From NCBI GenBank assembly GCA_043760535.1, contig JAYUOV010000218.1:1-32912 (forward strand): a stretch of 32,912 nt of DNA, in the 5' to 3' direction. The position numbers were made by a program, and so were the translations under genes. The DNA comes from JAZKFT01 sp043760535. Lineage in GTDB: Bacteria; Bacteroidota; Bacteroidia; Chitinophagales; Chitinophagaceae. Below the pieces are notes generated by a model, which saw nothing but the letters and a program-made list of their open reading frames with translations, was not told where the DNA came from and searched no databases. Positions 14,996-23,683 of this stretch are shown here, piece by piece. Position 1 is the stretch's first letter; each line of letters begins with the position of its first letter.

Positions 14996-15553
14996 TTAAG
15001 GGGTAACAACACTGTTTATAACATGTATAACACCGTTTTTCTGAAAAACATCGGCTATTGTAACTGTAGCCTTGCCTCCGTTTGCATCTTTCATTATAAT
15101 TTTTTTACCTTTTTTTGTAAAGGTAAGTTCGCCACCCTGTACCGTTTTGGCTTTAAAGCTTCCACCATTGTCTTTAATTAGTTTAAGCAGAGATTTAGAA
15201 TCAATATGACCTGCAACTACATGGTAAGTAAGTATAGCTGTTAATTTAGCTTTTGCTTCTGGTTTCAACAAGCTTTCTACTGTACCTGCGGGTAATTTGT
15301 TAAAGGCCGCATTGGTTGGAGCAAAAACAGTAAACGGTCCTGCGCTTTTTAGTGTTTCTACCAGGCCTGCGGCCTTTACAGCAGCTACAAGCGTAGTGTG
15401 ATCTTTACTATTAACAGCATTGTCAATAATATCTTTTGTTGAATACATTTCGGCACCACCTACCATTACTGAGGTTTGTGCATTTACATTAGCAGCGGCA
15501 ATAAATAATGATGCAACTACGATCCATTTTAGTGGCTTGAATGTGAATTTCAT
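14996..15553 (-). CDS. secreted fasciclin (FAS1) domain protein
   Basis: A protein of 185 residues from ATG 15551-15553. A signal peptide ending in AAANVNAQ is followed by one FAS1 domain (about residues 45-185) with both hallmark motifs: H1, AGPFTVFAPTNAAF, and H2 at the end, GVIHVINSVVTP, plus the YH motif (LTYHVVAGHI). FAS1 domains mediate adhesion or ligand binding at the cell surface. The product is single-domain, like mycobacterial MPT70. It lies 425 bp downstream of the anti-sigma gene on the same strand, separated by that gene's terminator, so it has its own promoter, possibly used by the adjacent ECF sigma factor. Confidence 0.93.
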   Translation of the reverse strand: MKFTFKPLKWIVVASLFIAAANVNAQTSVMVGGAEMYSTKDIIDNAVNSKDHTTLVAAVKAAGLVETLKSAGPFTVFAPTNAAFNKLPAGTVESLLKPEAKAKLTAILTYHVVAGHIDSKSLLKLIKDNGGSFKAKTVQGGELTFTKKGKKIIMKDANGGKATVTIADVFQKNGVIHVINSVVTP

Positions 15554-15915
15554 TTTCTTAGTTTTATGTTTTTAATTTATACTTACAATTACGTTAGCCA
15601 ATGGCGTTTGGTTCGAAATGGGAATGGAAATATTTTTTAAAAAAATGTTAATGCCGCCAAATACACTACGGTAAAAGGTTTTTAAAATGAAATTTTAAAT
15701 TTTGTTAATTTATTTACCAGATTAATGGTAAGATTATAAACAACTAAGTTAAAATATTTATAGCGTGTATTAGCGGCAAAACAAAAAAACTGTTTGCTTA
15801 GCCGAAACCCTAATTATTTTGGCAAAACTATTTTTTTAAAGAAGTGTAGCTGATGCAAAAACATTGCAACCCCAACTGCATATTTATAAAATATGAACCC
15901 TACAGAAATAAAAAA
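15554..15915. other. regulatory-size intergenic region upstream of the FAS1 gene
   Basis: This AT-rich stretch contains no convincing gene. It should hold the FAS1 promoter. A TGTATTTG on the minus strand near 15666 is one base from the -7 consensus, but I find no matching -33 element, so an alternative sigma factor is possible. Confidence 0.4.
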
Positions 15916-15933
15916 GCCCCGAAAAAACGGGGC
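15916..15933 (-). terminator. terminator of the sigma/anti-sigma transcript
   Basis: GCCCCG-AAAAAA-CGGGGC forms a GC-rich 6-bp stem. On the minus strand it is followed by a run of T, and it lies 44 bp after the anti-sigma stop codon. Confidence 0.85.
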
Positions 15934-15977
15934 GTAAATTTTATATAATCTGAAAATGTATATAGTGAAACAAGTCT

Positions 15978-16790
15978 TTAAATTTTACCAACCACGTACA
16001 TCTGATTCATGTCTGGGAGTGGGTTACCGCCTTTTTGCTCCAGTGTTATTGCAAAAGCCTGAACATTGCCTTTAATATTTTTCATTTTCAGCAATCCTTC
16101 AGTATCGTTCATTTCAAGCATGCCTGCATCTACAGGCTTTCCTTCTATAATAGCCCATAACTGGTATTGTTTATCCTGTGGGTGCTGTGGCAGGCTATTA
16201 ACCATCAGGTAAACGTCGCTATTTTTTTTATCCCATAGTACAGTAGCCATTGCACCACTTCTTTCAGGAGACGATGCACCCATTTTTACCTGCATCATGG
16301 TGGTGTCTTTAAGCATGTTGTAACTTACTCGCAGCTTTGCAGTTACAGCGTTGGTCGATACCTGCAAATCCGTAAAATCATTACTATATTTTTTATACTG
16401 ACTGTAGAAATAGAAGTTAAGAATGGCACTACCCAAAAATAATATTATAGTGGCAGCAATAGCTCCTCTAAGCCACTGTACTCCCTTAGGAGCTGCAGTA
16501 AGTGAAATTACGCTGGCGGTTTCATTTCTTTGGGTACCTGAATTAGATTCGTTTATCATCATGCCTTCTTTAACCAAAGCATCCATCACTCGTTGCTTTA
16601 GAGCATGGGGCGGCTTAAGGCCATAGATTATTGCCTGTTTTTCCAAATTTTCTTCAAAGGCTGTAATTGCTAATTTTACTTCTGGATGTAAGGAAGCAAG
16701 TGTTTCCACTTTCCGCACATCATCTTCAGAAGCTACACCTAGTACATAGCTCTCAATAACCCCATCTGATATGAATTCTTGAATATCCAC
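15978..16790 (-). CDS. RskA-like anti-sigma factor
   Basis: A protein of 270 residues with a GTG start at 16788-16790, since an in-frame stop lies directly upstream. The N-terminal cytoplasmic part (about 1-100) has the anti-sigma pattern IESYVLGVASEDDVRKVETL. A single membrane helix follows (about 105-128, LRGAIAATIILFLGSAILNF), then a periplasmic RskA C-terminal domain with DVYLMVNSLPQHPQDKQYQL and DAGMLEMN, ending MYVVGKI. It should sequester the ECF sigma factor encoded just upstream and release it on regulated proteolysis. The gene starts 23 bp after the sigma gene stop, an arrangement typical of such pairs. Confidence 0.9.
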   Translation of the reverse strand: MDIQEFISDGVIESYVLGVASEDDVRKVETLASLHPEVKLAITAFEENLEKQAIIYGLKPPHALKQRVMDALVKEGMMINESNSGTQRNETASVISLTAAPKGVQWLRGAIAATIILFLGSAILNFYFYSQYKKYSNDFTDLQVSTNAVTAKLRVSYNMLKDTTMMQVKMGASSPERSGAMATVLWDKKNSDVYLMVNSLPQHPQDKQYQLWAIIEGKPVDAGMLEMNDTEGLLKMKNIKGNVQAFAITLEQKGGNPLPDMNQMYVVGKI

Positions 16791-16813
16791 TTATCTTAAT
16801 TTCGCTTTCCTTT

Positions 16814-17476
16814 TTATATATTATTAGTTATTGTATCGGGTATGTTATAGTATATAGCCATCGCACTTGTATGACCCAATAATCCACGCAACTGGCTTAA
16901 AGCTGATCTCAGCCTTGTTTTTACTGTACCTAATGGGATGCCCTGTAATTTAGAAATTTCATCCTGAGTTAATCCTTTAAAGTAAGACAGGTCTATTAGT
17001 TCTCTGTATTCAGGCTTGATGTTTTCCAGCAGTTTGCGTAATCCAATCTGATCAATGTTCTGATTTACACTTCCTGCATTTTCACATACGGCTTCAGTTA
17101 CTTCCCGGTTTTGCTGGGCATTTCTATACCTTTTACTTCGTACAGTATCTATGGCTTCGTTACGTGCTATATTTAACATCCAAGTGTAAATGCGGCTTCT
17201 GGAAGCATCGTATGTTTCAATTTTTCTAAAAATATTTACAAACACTTCTTGCAATACATCTGTAGCCAAATCACGGTCGGGTACAATATTTAGGATTACG
17301 GCATATAATGCACCGCTGTAGTTATCGTATAGGTATGAAAAAGCATGGTTACTTCGTTGTTGTAACTGAGCAATCAAATCCTGTTCGCTGTATTTTATTA
17401 ATTCGGCCAAAGGAAAAGGATGATTTATTAAAAATGGGCAACTGTATACAATCGCAGTTCGCCTAAAAAAATTCAT
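16814..17476 (-). CDS. ECF sigma factor (SigK-like group)
   Basis: A protein of 220 residues from ATG 17474-17476; the first 22 residues look atypical, and a TTG at 17408-17410 (LAELIKYSEQDL) may be the true start. Sigma region 2 (about 40-105) shows FSYLYDNYSGALYAVI, DVLQEVFVNIFRK and IYTWMLNIARNEAID. Region 4 (about 150-205) shows LSYFKGLTQDEISKLQGIPL followed by GTVKTRLRSALSQLR. It directs RNA polymerase to promoters of envelope or stress genes. Downstream come an RskA-like anti-sigma gene and a FAS1 gene. It starts 7 bp after gcvH on the same strand, so read-through from gcvH is likely. Confidence 0.92.
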   Translation of the reverse strand: MNFFRRTAIVYSCPFLINHPFPLAELIKYSEQDLIAQLQQRSNHAFSYLYDNYSGALYAVILNIVPDRDLATDVLQEVFVNIFRKIETYDASRSRIYTWMLNIARNEAIDTVRSKRYRNAQQNREVTEAVCENAGSVNQNIDQIGLRKLLENIKPEYRELIDLSYFKGLTQDEISKLQGIPLGTVKTRLRSALSQLRGLLGHTSAMAIYYNIPDTITNNI

Positions 17477-17483
17477 TTTTTTA

Positions 17484-17861
17484 TCATGCTACAGATGCAC
17501 CATAGGCCTCTGAATCCATTAGCCCATCCATGTCGGCAGGGTTTGCCAGTTCCACTTTTACCATCCAGCCCTCGCCGTATGGATCTGTGTTTACGAGTTC
17601 GGGCTGGTTAGCAAGTGCAGGATTTAATTCAAGAATTTTTGCAGCAAGTGGCAAAAACAAATCACTTACTGTTTTAACAGCTTCTACGCTCCCAAAAACA
17701 GCTTCTGCTTCAAGGCTTTTTCCGATGGTGTCAATATCTACATATACTATATCACCCAGTTCTCTTTGGGCAAAATCTGTAATACCTATTGTAGCAATGT
17801 TACCATTTAAAGAAATCCATTCGTGGTCTTTTGTGTAACGGAGATTAGCAGGAAAATTCAT
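17484..17861 (-). CDS. gcvH: glycine cleavage system H protein
   Basis: A protein of 125 residues, the normal length, starting MNFPANLRYTKDHEWI. The lipoyl attachment lysine is K63 in FGSVEAVKTVSDL, and the conserved GDIVYVDI and NTDPYGEGWMVKV segments are present. GcvH shuttles the methylamine group between the P, T and L proteins of the glycine cleavage complex in the cytoplasm. The other gcv genes are not in this window. The closely following ECF sigma gene suggests a shared transcript. Confidence 0.97.
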   Translation of the reverse strand: MNFPANLRYTKDHEWISLNGNIATIGITDFAQRELGDIVYVDIDTIGKSLEAEAVFGSVEAVKTVSDLFLPLAAKILELNPALANQPELVNTDPYGEGWMVKVELANPADMDGLMDSEAYGASVA

Positions 17862-17926
17862 AAAATGATTTTTTATTTTTTAATTAAAATTAAATGTAAA
17901 GGGAAGATTTGGAACGGTTAAGAACT

Positions 17927-18718
17927 TTATTTTACTTTCTTTTTAACAGGTATTTTGTTTATAGGTTTTACTACAGCTTTATTGGCTTTTTTCCACAATA
18001 CATCAAACTCCGTATTGGTTAATATTTTCATTTGCATTCTTGTGTCTGCAAGAGGCCGGTCGCCATAAGCTGTGGGAGCGTTCGCTATTTTGTCTATCAC
18101 ATTTAACCCTATTTCTACCTCTCCAAACACGGTATAATTTTGATCTAACATGGGTGTGCCACCAATGGTTTTATACACTGCTTTTTGTGCAGCCGGCATG
18201 CTTGTCATTGCTAGTTCCTGATTGGTATATTTTTTACCCTGAACTATATAAAATTGGCAGTTGCTACTAGCTTTCTCCGGGTTACCCGTTCTGGCAGCAG
18301 CCAATGCTCCTTTTTTATGAAAAAGTGTAGTCCTAAACTCAGCAGGGATAAGGTCTCCCGGGGCCGAACCCATGCCGAGTTGTTCGCCGGGCTGGGCATT
18401 TTTGCTGTTAGGGTCGCCGCCCTGTATCATAAAGCCTTTAATTACCCTATGAAACATCAGGCTATCGAAAAACTTTTCATTTACTTTGGCTATAAAATTA
18501 TCGCGGTGCAGTGGGGTACTATCGTATAAACGAATAACCATGAAACCACTATCTGTGGTTAACAACACCCTGGTGCCAGGTATCATTTTTTTAATCGTAT
18601 TTATTTTTTTTGCCGGCAATTGTTTGGGAGCTATTTTTTTCGCAGTTTGTGAAAAAACATTGGCCGTACTAATACCAAGCATTAAAACAGCAATAGCTGT
18701 TGCAAATTGTAACCTCAT
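17927..18718 (-). CDS. secreted cyclophilin-type peptidyl-prolyl isomerase
   Basis: A protein of 263 residues with an N-terminal signal peptide (MRLQFATAIAVLMLGISTAN, cleavage near VFSQ). The cyclophilin domain (about 45-240) carries DNFIAKVNEKFFDSLMFHRV, IKGFMIQGGDP and the active-site stretch SNCQFYIVQG, and later GEVEIGLNVIDKIA. It should catalyse cis-trans isomerisation of prolyl bonds in proteins folding in the periplasm. A lysine-rich tail ends the protein (IPVKKKVK). Its ATG overlaps the TGA of the upstream small gene (ATGA, 18715-18718), indicating translational coupling. Confidence 0.95.
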   Translation of the reverse strand: MRLQFATAIAVLMLGISTANVFSQTAKKIAPKQLPAKKINTIKKMIPGTRVLLTTDSGFMVIRLYDSTPLHRDNFIAKVNEKFFDSLMFHRVIKGFMIQGGDPNSKNAQPGEQLGMGSAPGDLIPAEFRTTLFHKKGALAAARTGNPEKASSNCQFYIVQGKKYTNQELAMTSMPAAQKAVYKTIGGTPMLDQNYTVFGEVEIGLNVIDKIANAPTAYGDRPLADTRMQMKILTNTEFDVLWKKANKAVVKPINKIPVKKKVK

Positions 18719-19071
18719 AAATCCTTATGGTTTTGTTGATCGAAATACAAAAGAACATGGTCTTTTAAAAAGTCTTCCTGTTCTTTTAATTGTAGCGAAG
18801 GTAAAGGTTTCAATTGTTTGAAATGTGGCCATCCATCTTCATCTTTTCCTTCCATTACGTAATATCCACTTGGCAGTAATATGGTGCAAACAGCCACATG
18901 CATCAGGTCTTGTTTTTGTTCTTTCGTTATTTTTTCGGCAAACATTTGTAATTCCTGCAGGCCAATAAGGTATAGAATGGCGTCCATATCGGGCTTTTTA
19001 TCAAAGCGTTCTACCAGTTCGGCTTCAAAGTTCCACCATCGTTGTTGTAAATCTTGAGAAGGGTCTATCAT
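18715..19071 (-). CDS. small conserved-looking protein of unknown function
   Basis: The frame extends upstream to 19161, but ATG 19069-19071 (MIDPSQDLQQRWWNFEAELV) is the natural start, giving 118 residues. The product is acidic, soluble and largely helical, with DAILYLIGLQELQMFAEKIT and a C-terminal part with PSGYYVMEGKDEDGWPHFKQ. I have no name for the family. It shares a 4-bp start-stop overlap with the secreted cyclophilin gene, so the two are co-translated. The upstream in-frame extension is hydrophobic but coincides with the intergenic region opposite serS, so I do not include it. Confidence 0.75.
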   Translation of the reverse strand: MIDPSQDLQQRWWNFEAELVERFDKKPDMDAILYLIGLQELQMFAEKITKEQKQDLMHVAVCTILLPSGYYVMEGKDEDGWPHFKQLKPLPSLQLKEQEDFLKDHVLLYFDQQNHKDL

Positions 19072-19227
19072 AAGTTTACAAAAATAGCTATCCACCGCAG
19101 GTGAAACTTTTATATTTGCCAGCAATAATAAATTAAGAATACAGATTACACAAATGAACACGAATACTTTTATTGTCTCCTACTATTCGTTTTCATTCGT
19201 ATAATTTTTTCCAAAAAAAAAAGAGAG

Positions 19228-20496
19228 ATGATACAGATTCAAACAATTAGAGAAAATGCGGCTTGGGTAAAAGAACGGCTGGCGGTAAAAAATTTTAAAG
19301 ACCTACAACTGGTTGATGAGATTGTGGCCCTGGACGAACAACGCCGTAAAGTGCTGTTTGTAATGGAAGAAAACAAAGCCAAACAAAACGAAGCCAGCAA
19401 AGCCATTGGCGAACTAATGCGGAGCGGCAATAAAGAAGCTGCTGAACAACGCAAAGCCGAAGTAAGTGAACTGAAAGCAGCCATTGTATCATCCGAAGAA
19501 GAACTGAAACAACTAGAAACAGCACAGTTTGATAAACTGGTACTGCTGCCAAACACACCCGGCACACAAGTGCCAAATGGCAAAACGCCGGAAGACAATG
19601 AAGTAGTTCGTAGCGGTGGAATGATACCCGAACTACACGCAAATGCAGTGCCACATTGGGATTTGTGCAAACAATACAACTTGATAGATTTTGAACTGGG
19701 TACAAAAATTACCGGCAGTGGCTTTCCTGTATATATAGGTAAGGGTGCCAAATTACAGCGCTCACTCATTCAGTTTTTTCTTGATTTTAATACTGAAGCT
19801 GGCTACACCGAATACCTGCCGCCATTTATGGTAAACGAAGAAAGTGCCTTTGCCACCGGCCAATTACCCGATAAAGAAGGGCAGATGTACCATGCTACAG
19901 TAGATAATTTTTACCTGATACCCACGGCTGAAGTACCAGTAACCAATGTGTACCGTGATGTGTTATTAAAAGAAGAAGACCTGCCGGTAAAAATGACCGC
20001 TTACAGCCCTTGCTTTCGCAGGGAAGCTGGCAGCTATGGTAAAGATGTGCGTGGCCTTAACCGCCTACACCAGTTTGAAAAAGTAGAGATTATACAAATA
20101 ACACACCCCGATAAAAGCTACGCTGCATTGGAAGATATGGTGCTGCATGTAGAAAAAATGCTGAACCTACTAGGACTACCCTATCGTATCCTTCGCCTCT
20201 GTGGCGGCGATATGGGTTTTGCCAGTGCTATTACTTACGACTTTGAAGTATGGAGTGCCGCACAGCAACGCTGGCTGGAAGTGAGCAGTGTAAGCAATTT
20301 CGAAAGTTTTCAAACAAACCGTTTAAAATGCAGGTTTAAAAGTGAAGGTAGCAAAACACAATTGTGCCATAGCCTAAATGGTTCTTCTTTGGCACTGCCC
20401 CGTATTGTAGGATCTTTACTAGAAAATTATCAAACAGAAAATGGGATTATGTTGCCGGAAGTGCTGCATCAATATTTTGGGCAAGGAAGTATATAA
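19228..20496 (+). CDS. serS: seryl-tRNA synthetase
   Basis: A protein of 422 residues from ATG 19228, the usual length. The N-terminal tRNA-binding coiled-coil arm occupies about residues 25-105. The class II catalytic core follows, with TAEVPVTN, motif 2 in SPCFRREAGSYGKDVRGLNR and HQFEKVE, and motif 3 in LNGSSLALPRIVGSLLENYQ. It charges tRNA-Ser (and tRNA-Sec where present) with serine in the cytoplasm. All catalytic motifs are intact. It is a single gene, divergent from the small unknown gene and cyclophilin pair. Confidence 0.98.
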   Translation: MIQIQTIRENAAWVKERLAVKNFKDLQLVDEIVALDEQRRKVLFVMEENKAKQNEASKAIGELMRSGNKEAAEQRKAEVSELKAAIVSSEEELKQLETAQFDKLVLLPNTPGTQVPNGKTPEDNEVVRSGGMIPELHANAVPHWDLCKQYNLIDFELGTKITGSGFPVYIGKGAKLQRSLIQFFLDFNTEAGYTEYLPPFMVNEESAFATGQLPDKEGQMYHATVDNFYLIPTAEVPVTNVYRDVLLKEEDLPVKMTAYSPCFRREAGSYGKDVRGLNRLHQFEKVEIIQITHPDKSYAALEDMVLHVEKMLNLLGLPYRILRLCGGDMGFASAITYDFEVWSAAQQRWLEVSSVSNFESFQTNRLKCRFKSEGSKTQLCHSLNGSSLALPRIVGSLLENYQTENGIMLPEVLHQYFGQGSI

Positions 20497-20555
20497 ATGT
20501 TGGCTCTGTAGGCTTTATTGTGCATAAATTACAATTATTTAACATGCATATCCCA

Positions 20556-21730
20556 CTACCGCAGCAATACCGTTTGAGTATCCGTACCCTTTATTTGAAA
20601 AATATTTTGGGCAATACCAACGTTGGTAAAAGGGTATCGCTTTGGATAAATAGCTATTGCATTGTAGCTGCTATCTATCTCGGTGGTGTAATAGAGGCCA
20701 AGCAGTTTTATTATCGCAACTTCTTCTAAATTAATTTTGATGAATTCTTGCGGCAAAAGGCTTTCATTAAAAAAAATCAGCAATTGCTTACCATTATAAT
20801 ACAGTTTGTTTTCTCTTTTTTCAACAGTTATATGGTTCTTTAAAAGTTTATGTATAATATATTACATTATATTGGTTTTGGCATATACAGCCGTATCTCC
20901 CATTACATCTATTATTATTTCCGAACGCTCTCTAAACAGGCCTTTCGAAAAAAACTGATTGTACACCTCGGCCTGCTCCAGATTACTGTAAACGACTGCA
21001 CCGCACCACGCTAGTGGCCTTACAGCAGGTGCTTTACATTTTGCAGTTACCACCGTATCTATATCCGTAACCAGCACCGATGTGTAAGATTGGGCAGCCG
21101 GTGTGTAGGCCGAATCGAGCCAACATTCAGGATGTATATGGAGCACATCATCAGGATTGCCAGTTGAAAAGGCCAGGGTCATTTCGTTGGTTAGCGTCCA
21201 GTCTTTTATATCAAAAGAACCATCGGGTGCCAGCTTTATTTGTTGTGGCACATATTGTGAAAGGCCGGCTACCATCCGTGATTCCAATGTCTTTATTCGC
21301 ATACGGCTGCTATACACCATTTGCCCATATATTCTAAAAGCCCTTGGCTGCACAGCAAACCATAAATCATATTTCCCCCTTGGTATAAACTGAGACATGA
21401 TGATTTTGCCTTTGGCGTTTCCGTCTATCAGTGGCCACCGAATATGCCAAGTGTTGCCCCTTTCATTTTTAATGATAACATCTAGTGTCGCTAGTGGTAA
21501 TTTTTTTCTGCTAAGCTATATTTCGCCGTAATTTCTAATGTGTCGCCGCTGGTAAATACATTAGCATTTATAGCCACACGAAAACTAGCCCCTTGGCTAA
21601 AGCCTGCAGTGGTAAAAAAAATGAATAAAATTATGCCGTTAAATAAGATGCCGTTTTTTACAATGGTAAAGATGGGCAATTGTTTTTTTTGATAAGAAAT
21701 GCTAGTTGTAAAATATTGTTTTTTTACCAT
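20556..21730 (-). pseudogene. decayed duplicate of the plug-only protein
   Basis: Read on the minus strand from ATG 21728-21730, the segment follows the neighbouring intact protein (21736-22899) from end to end. The signal peptide and GDTLEITAKYS match GDTIPVFVQCY; RGKYDLWFAVQPRAFRIYG matches NGKYTISFAVQQKFFRIYG; DGSFDIKDW matches DGSFVIKNW; and the C-terminus FQIKGTDTQTVLLR matches FQIKGYTPLQTVLFLK. Two lesions break it: a base is missing in the A7 run (plus-strand T7, 21501-21507), since one extra A restores the frame through LPLATLDVIIKNERG; and an in-frame TAA lies at 20862-20864. The last part is diverged, lacking the GGSGGG region. It is a tandem duplicate in decay. Confidence 0.82.
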
Positions 21731-21735
21731 ACTAT

Positions 21736-22899
21736 CTATTTTAAAAACAGCACGGTTTGTAATGGTGTATAGCCCTTTATCTGAAAGATATGCCTATTAC
21801 CAATATTGCTATTGGTACTGTATTCGCCACGGCGGGTGTACACGGCTATGCCGCCGCCGCTTCCACCGGCACTACCATAAAAAGGGGGCGGATACACTTT
21901 TACAATTGCAATATCGGCAGTGCTTAAAGTATTCATTTGGTCGGCTTCTACCTGCATTTCATCTATAAAAAATGCAACGGTGCTGCCACGCCAGGTAGCT
22001 CCTCTAGTACCATCCTCCTGATTACTAATTTGCAAGCCTGCTACCCTGCCTTGCAAATAATCTAGCACAGAATTATAGCCAAGTGCATCAGAGGTTTCGC
22101 TCATAAAATCAAAAACCTTTTCATCCATACTTTGAAAAAGGCCACTGGAGTAGGTTTCATTAAATTTCTCAGCTTTGGTTTTCTTTTTACCTGTAACTAT
22201 TACACTCGGAAGCAAGTTTTCTTTTTCGTTAAATTTTGTAAAATCGGATTTAAGGTTTTTACCGGCACTATCTAGCAAAATGTTACTGGGTGGCGTGCCT
22301 ACATAAAACTCTTTTGTAAGCAGTGCCACAGGGTCGTAAGTAGAATCGAGCCAGGTATTTATGGTAATATCAAGGTCGCTGTTTACTTTTTTTTGTCTTG
22401 AAAAAACAAGGGTAGCATTATTTTCGAATAGCCAGTTTTTTATTACAAAAGAGCCATCGGCTTCTACAGGAATTTGTGCAGCAAGCCACTCGCCTTTGCC
22501 AGTTAGTAGGTTTGTATTAAGTAGGCTAGTGCGTATGGGCGGGTTTACCGTACCGTAAATGCGAAAAAACTTTTGCTGTACCGCAAAGCTGATTGTGTAT
22601 TTACCATTCGGTAACGAATCAGGAATAATCAGTTCGCCATCGGCTACACTGTTGAGGATAGGCCAGCGCATTTTTATGCTTCTGCCAAACTCATTTTCTA
22701 CCACTATTTGTAAGGTGGCAGCTGCTGTTTTTCTGCCATCACCATAGCATTGTACAAATACCGGAATGGTGTCGCCATTTTTAAAAAGGCATTTACCAAA
22801 CGTTACCGAAAGGCTGTCTTTTTTTTGCGCCTTTGAAAAAAAGGAGATTAACAAAAAACACATGCAGCAATAAAAGAGTTTAGTACCATTTTTTTTCAT
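21736..22899 (-). CDS. barrel-less TonB plug-domain protein with MG2-like N-terminus
   Basis: A protein of 387 residues from ATG 22897-22899. A signal peptide (FLLISFFSKAQ) is followed by an MG2/Ig-like domain (about 28-120; FKNGDTIPVFVQCYGDGRKT and LPNGKYTISF), a middle region (about 120-240), and a plug-like domain (about 270-365): DALGYNSVLDYLQGRVAGLQ, FFIDEMQVEAD, KVYPPPFYG and GGGIAVYTRRG. No beta-barrel follows; the protein ends IFQIKGYTPLQTVLFLK. Similar MG2-plug proteins without a barrel are known in Bacteroidota, but their role is unclear; partnership with an outer-membrane or surface complex is possible. A decayed duplicate follows within 5 bp. Confidence 0.8.
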   Translation of the reverse strand: MKKNGTKLFYCCMCFLLISFFSKAQKKDSLSVTFGKCLFKNGDTIPVFVQCYGDGRKTAAATLQIVVENEFGRSIKMRWPILNSVADGELIIPDSLPNGKYTISFAVQQKFFRIYGTVNPPIRTSLLNTNLLTGKGEWLAAQIPVEADGSFVIKNWLFENNATLVFSRQKKVNSDLDITINTWLDSTYDPVALLTKEFYVGTPPSNILLDSAGKNLKSDFTKFNEKENLLPSVIVTGKKKTKAEKFNETYSSGLFQSMDEKVFDFMSETSDALGYNSVLDYLQGRVAGLQISNQEDGTRGATWRGSTVAFFIDEMQVEADQMNTLSTADIAIVKVYPPPFYGSAGGSGGGIAVYTRRGEYSTNSNIGNRHIFQIKGYTPLQTVLFLK

Positions 22900-22983
22900 A
22901 ACATAATATTCCTTACTTTTTTATACAAATAATAGAAGTAATATTTTATTGATACTTAAAAAAAATGAAGAACTCAAACACAA

Positions 22984-23601
22984 TTACCGTGCCACTAGGT
23001 AAATAATACCATGGTCAGTTTGTGCCTCTACCTTTGTACACAGCCCGTTTGTGTAGGTGTAATAATTCTTGTTACCGTCGGCCAAGGTAAGTTCGTAAGT
23101 ATGTGGCCCGGTACTTTTAATTGTTAGAAAGGCCAGAAAATTTTCGCTGTACACCCTGCTTACATTCAGCGGTTCCTTAAAATATAATGTGGCTATGGAA
23201 TGCCGAATTTCTTCTTTTACCATAGTGGTATCTCCATCTTTATTCATGCACACATATCCCAATGGGGTTCTTAAAATATTGTTGTTCACCTTTGTGCTGC
23301 CATTTACAGCACGTATTATGGTGGCCCTTTGCAAAAGGCCTTCTTTGTAAAGATTGGTTTGGTTGTACACAATTTTAATATTGATAACCACCCAAACTTT
23401 TACTTTGGATTCTATGTAAAAAAACTGGCCTAAAGAAGTATTGGTAAATGAAGCTTTCAGGGTACCTACATTATCGCCTTTTCGGATAACATCGTACATC
23501 CTTTCTGATTGTGCAAGGGCGGCAGAAAAGCACAACAAAAAAACCAATGTTATTAAAGATATTTGTTTAAACCCTGTTTGTAGCGTTTGTTTATTAATCA
23601 T
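22984..23601 (-). CDS. secreted DUF6134-like protein
   Basis: The frame opens at a GTG (23602-23604), but the following ATG 23599-23601 (MINKQTLQTGFKQ) is the likely start, giving 205 residues. A signal peptide ends at LLCFSAALAQ. The mature protein is a beta-rich domain with MYDVIRKGDNVGTLKA, SKVKVWVVINIKIVYNQT, LLQRATIIRAVNG and LADGNKNYYTYTNGLCTKVE, which resembles the DUF6134 family of exported Bacteroidota proteins of unknown role. Its position upstream of the plug-only gene (84 bp) on the same strand suggests a shared transcript. Confidence 0.7.
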   Translation of the reverse strand: MINKQTLQTGFKQISLITLVFLLCFSAALAQSERMYDVIRKGDNVGTLKASFTNTSLGQFFYIESKVKVWVVINIKIVYNQTNLYKEGLLQRATIIRAVNGSTKVNNNILRTPLGYVCMNKDGDTTMVKEEIRHSIATLYFKEPLNVSRVYSENFLAFLTIKSTGPHTYELTLADGNKNYYTYTNGLCTKVEAQTDHGIIYLVAR

Positions 23602-23683
23602 CACTCCATTTTAAAAATTCAATATAGCCAATTTCAGAACGCTATAAAAATACAAATGATAGCTATGGCTTTTATGGTAATAA

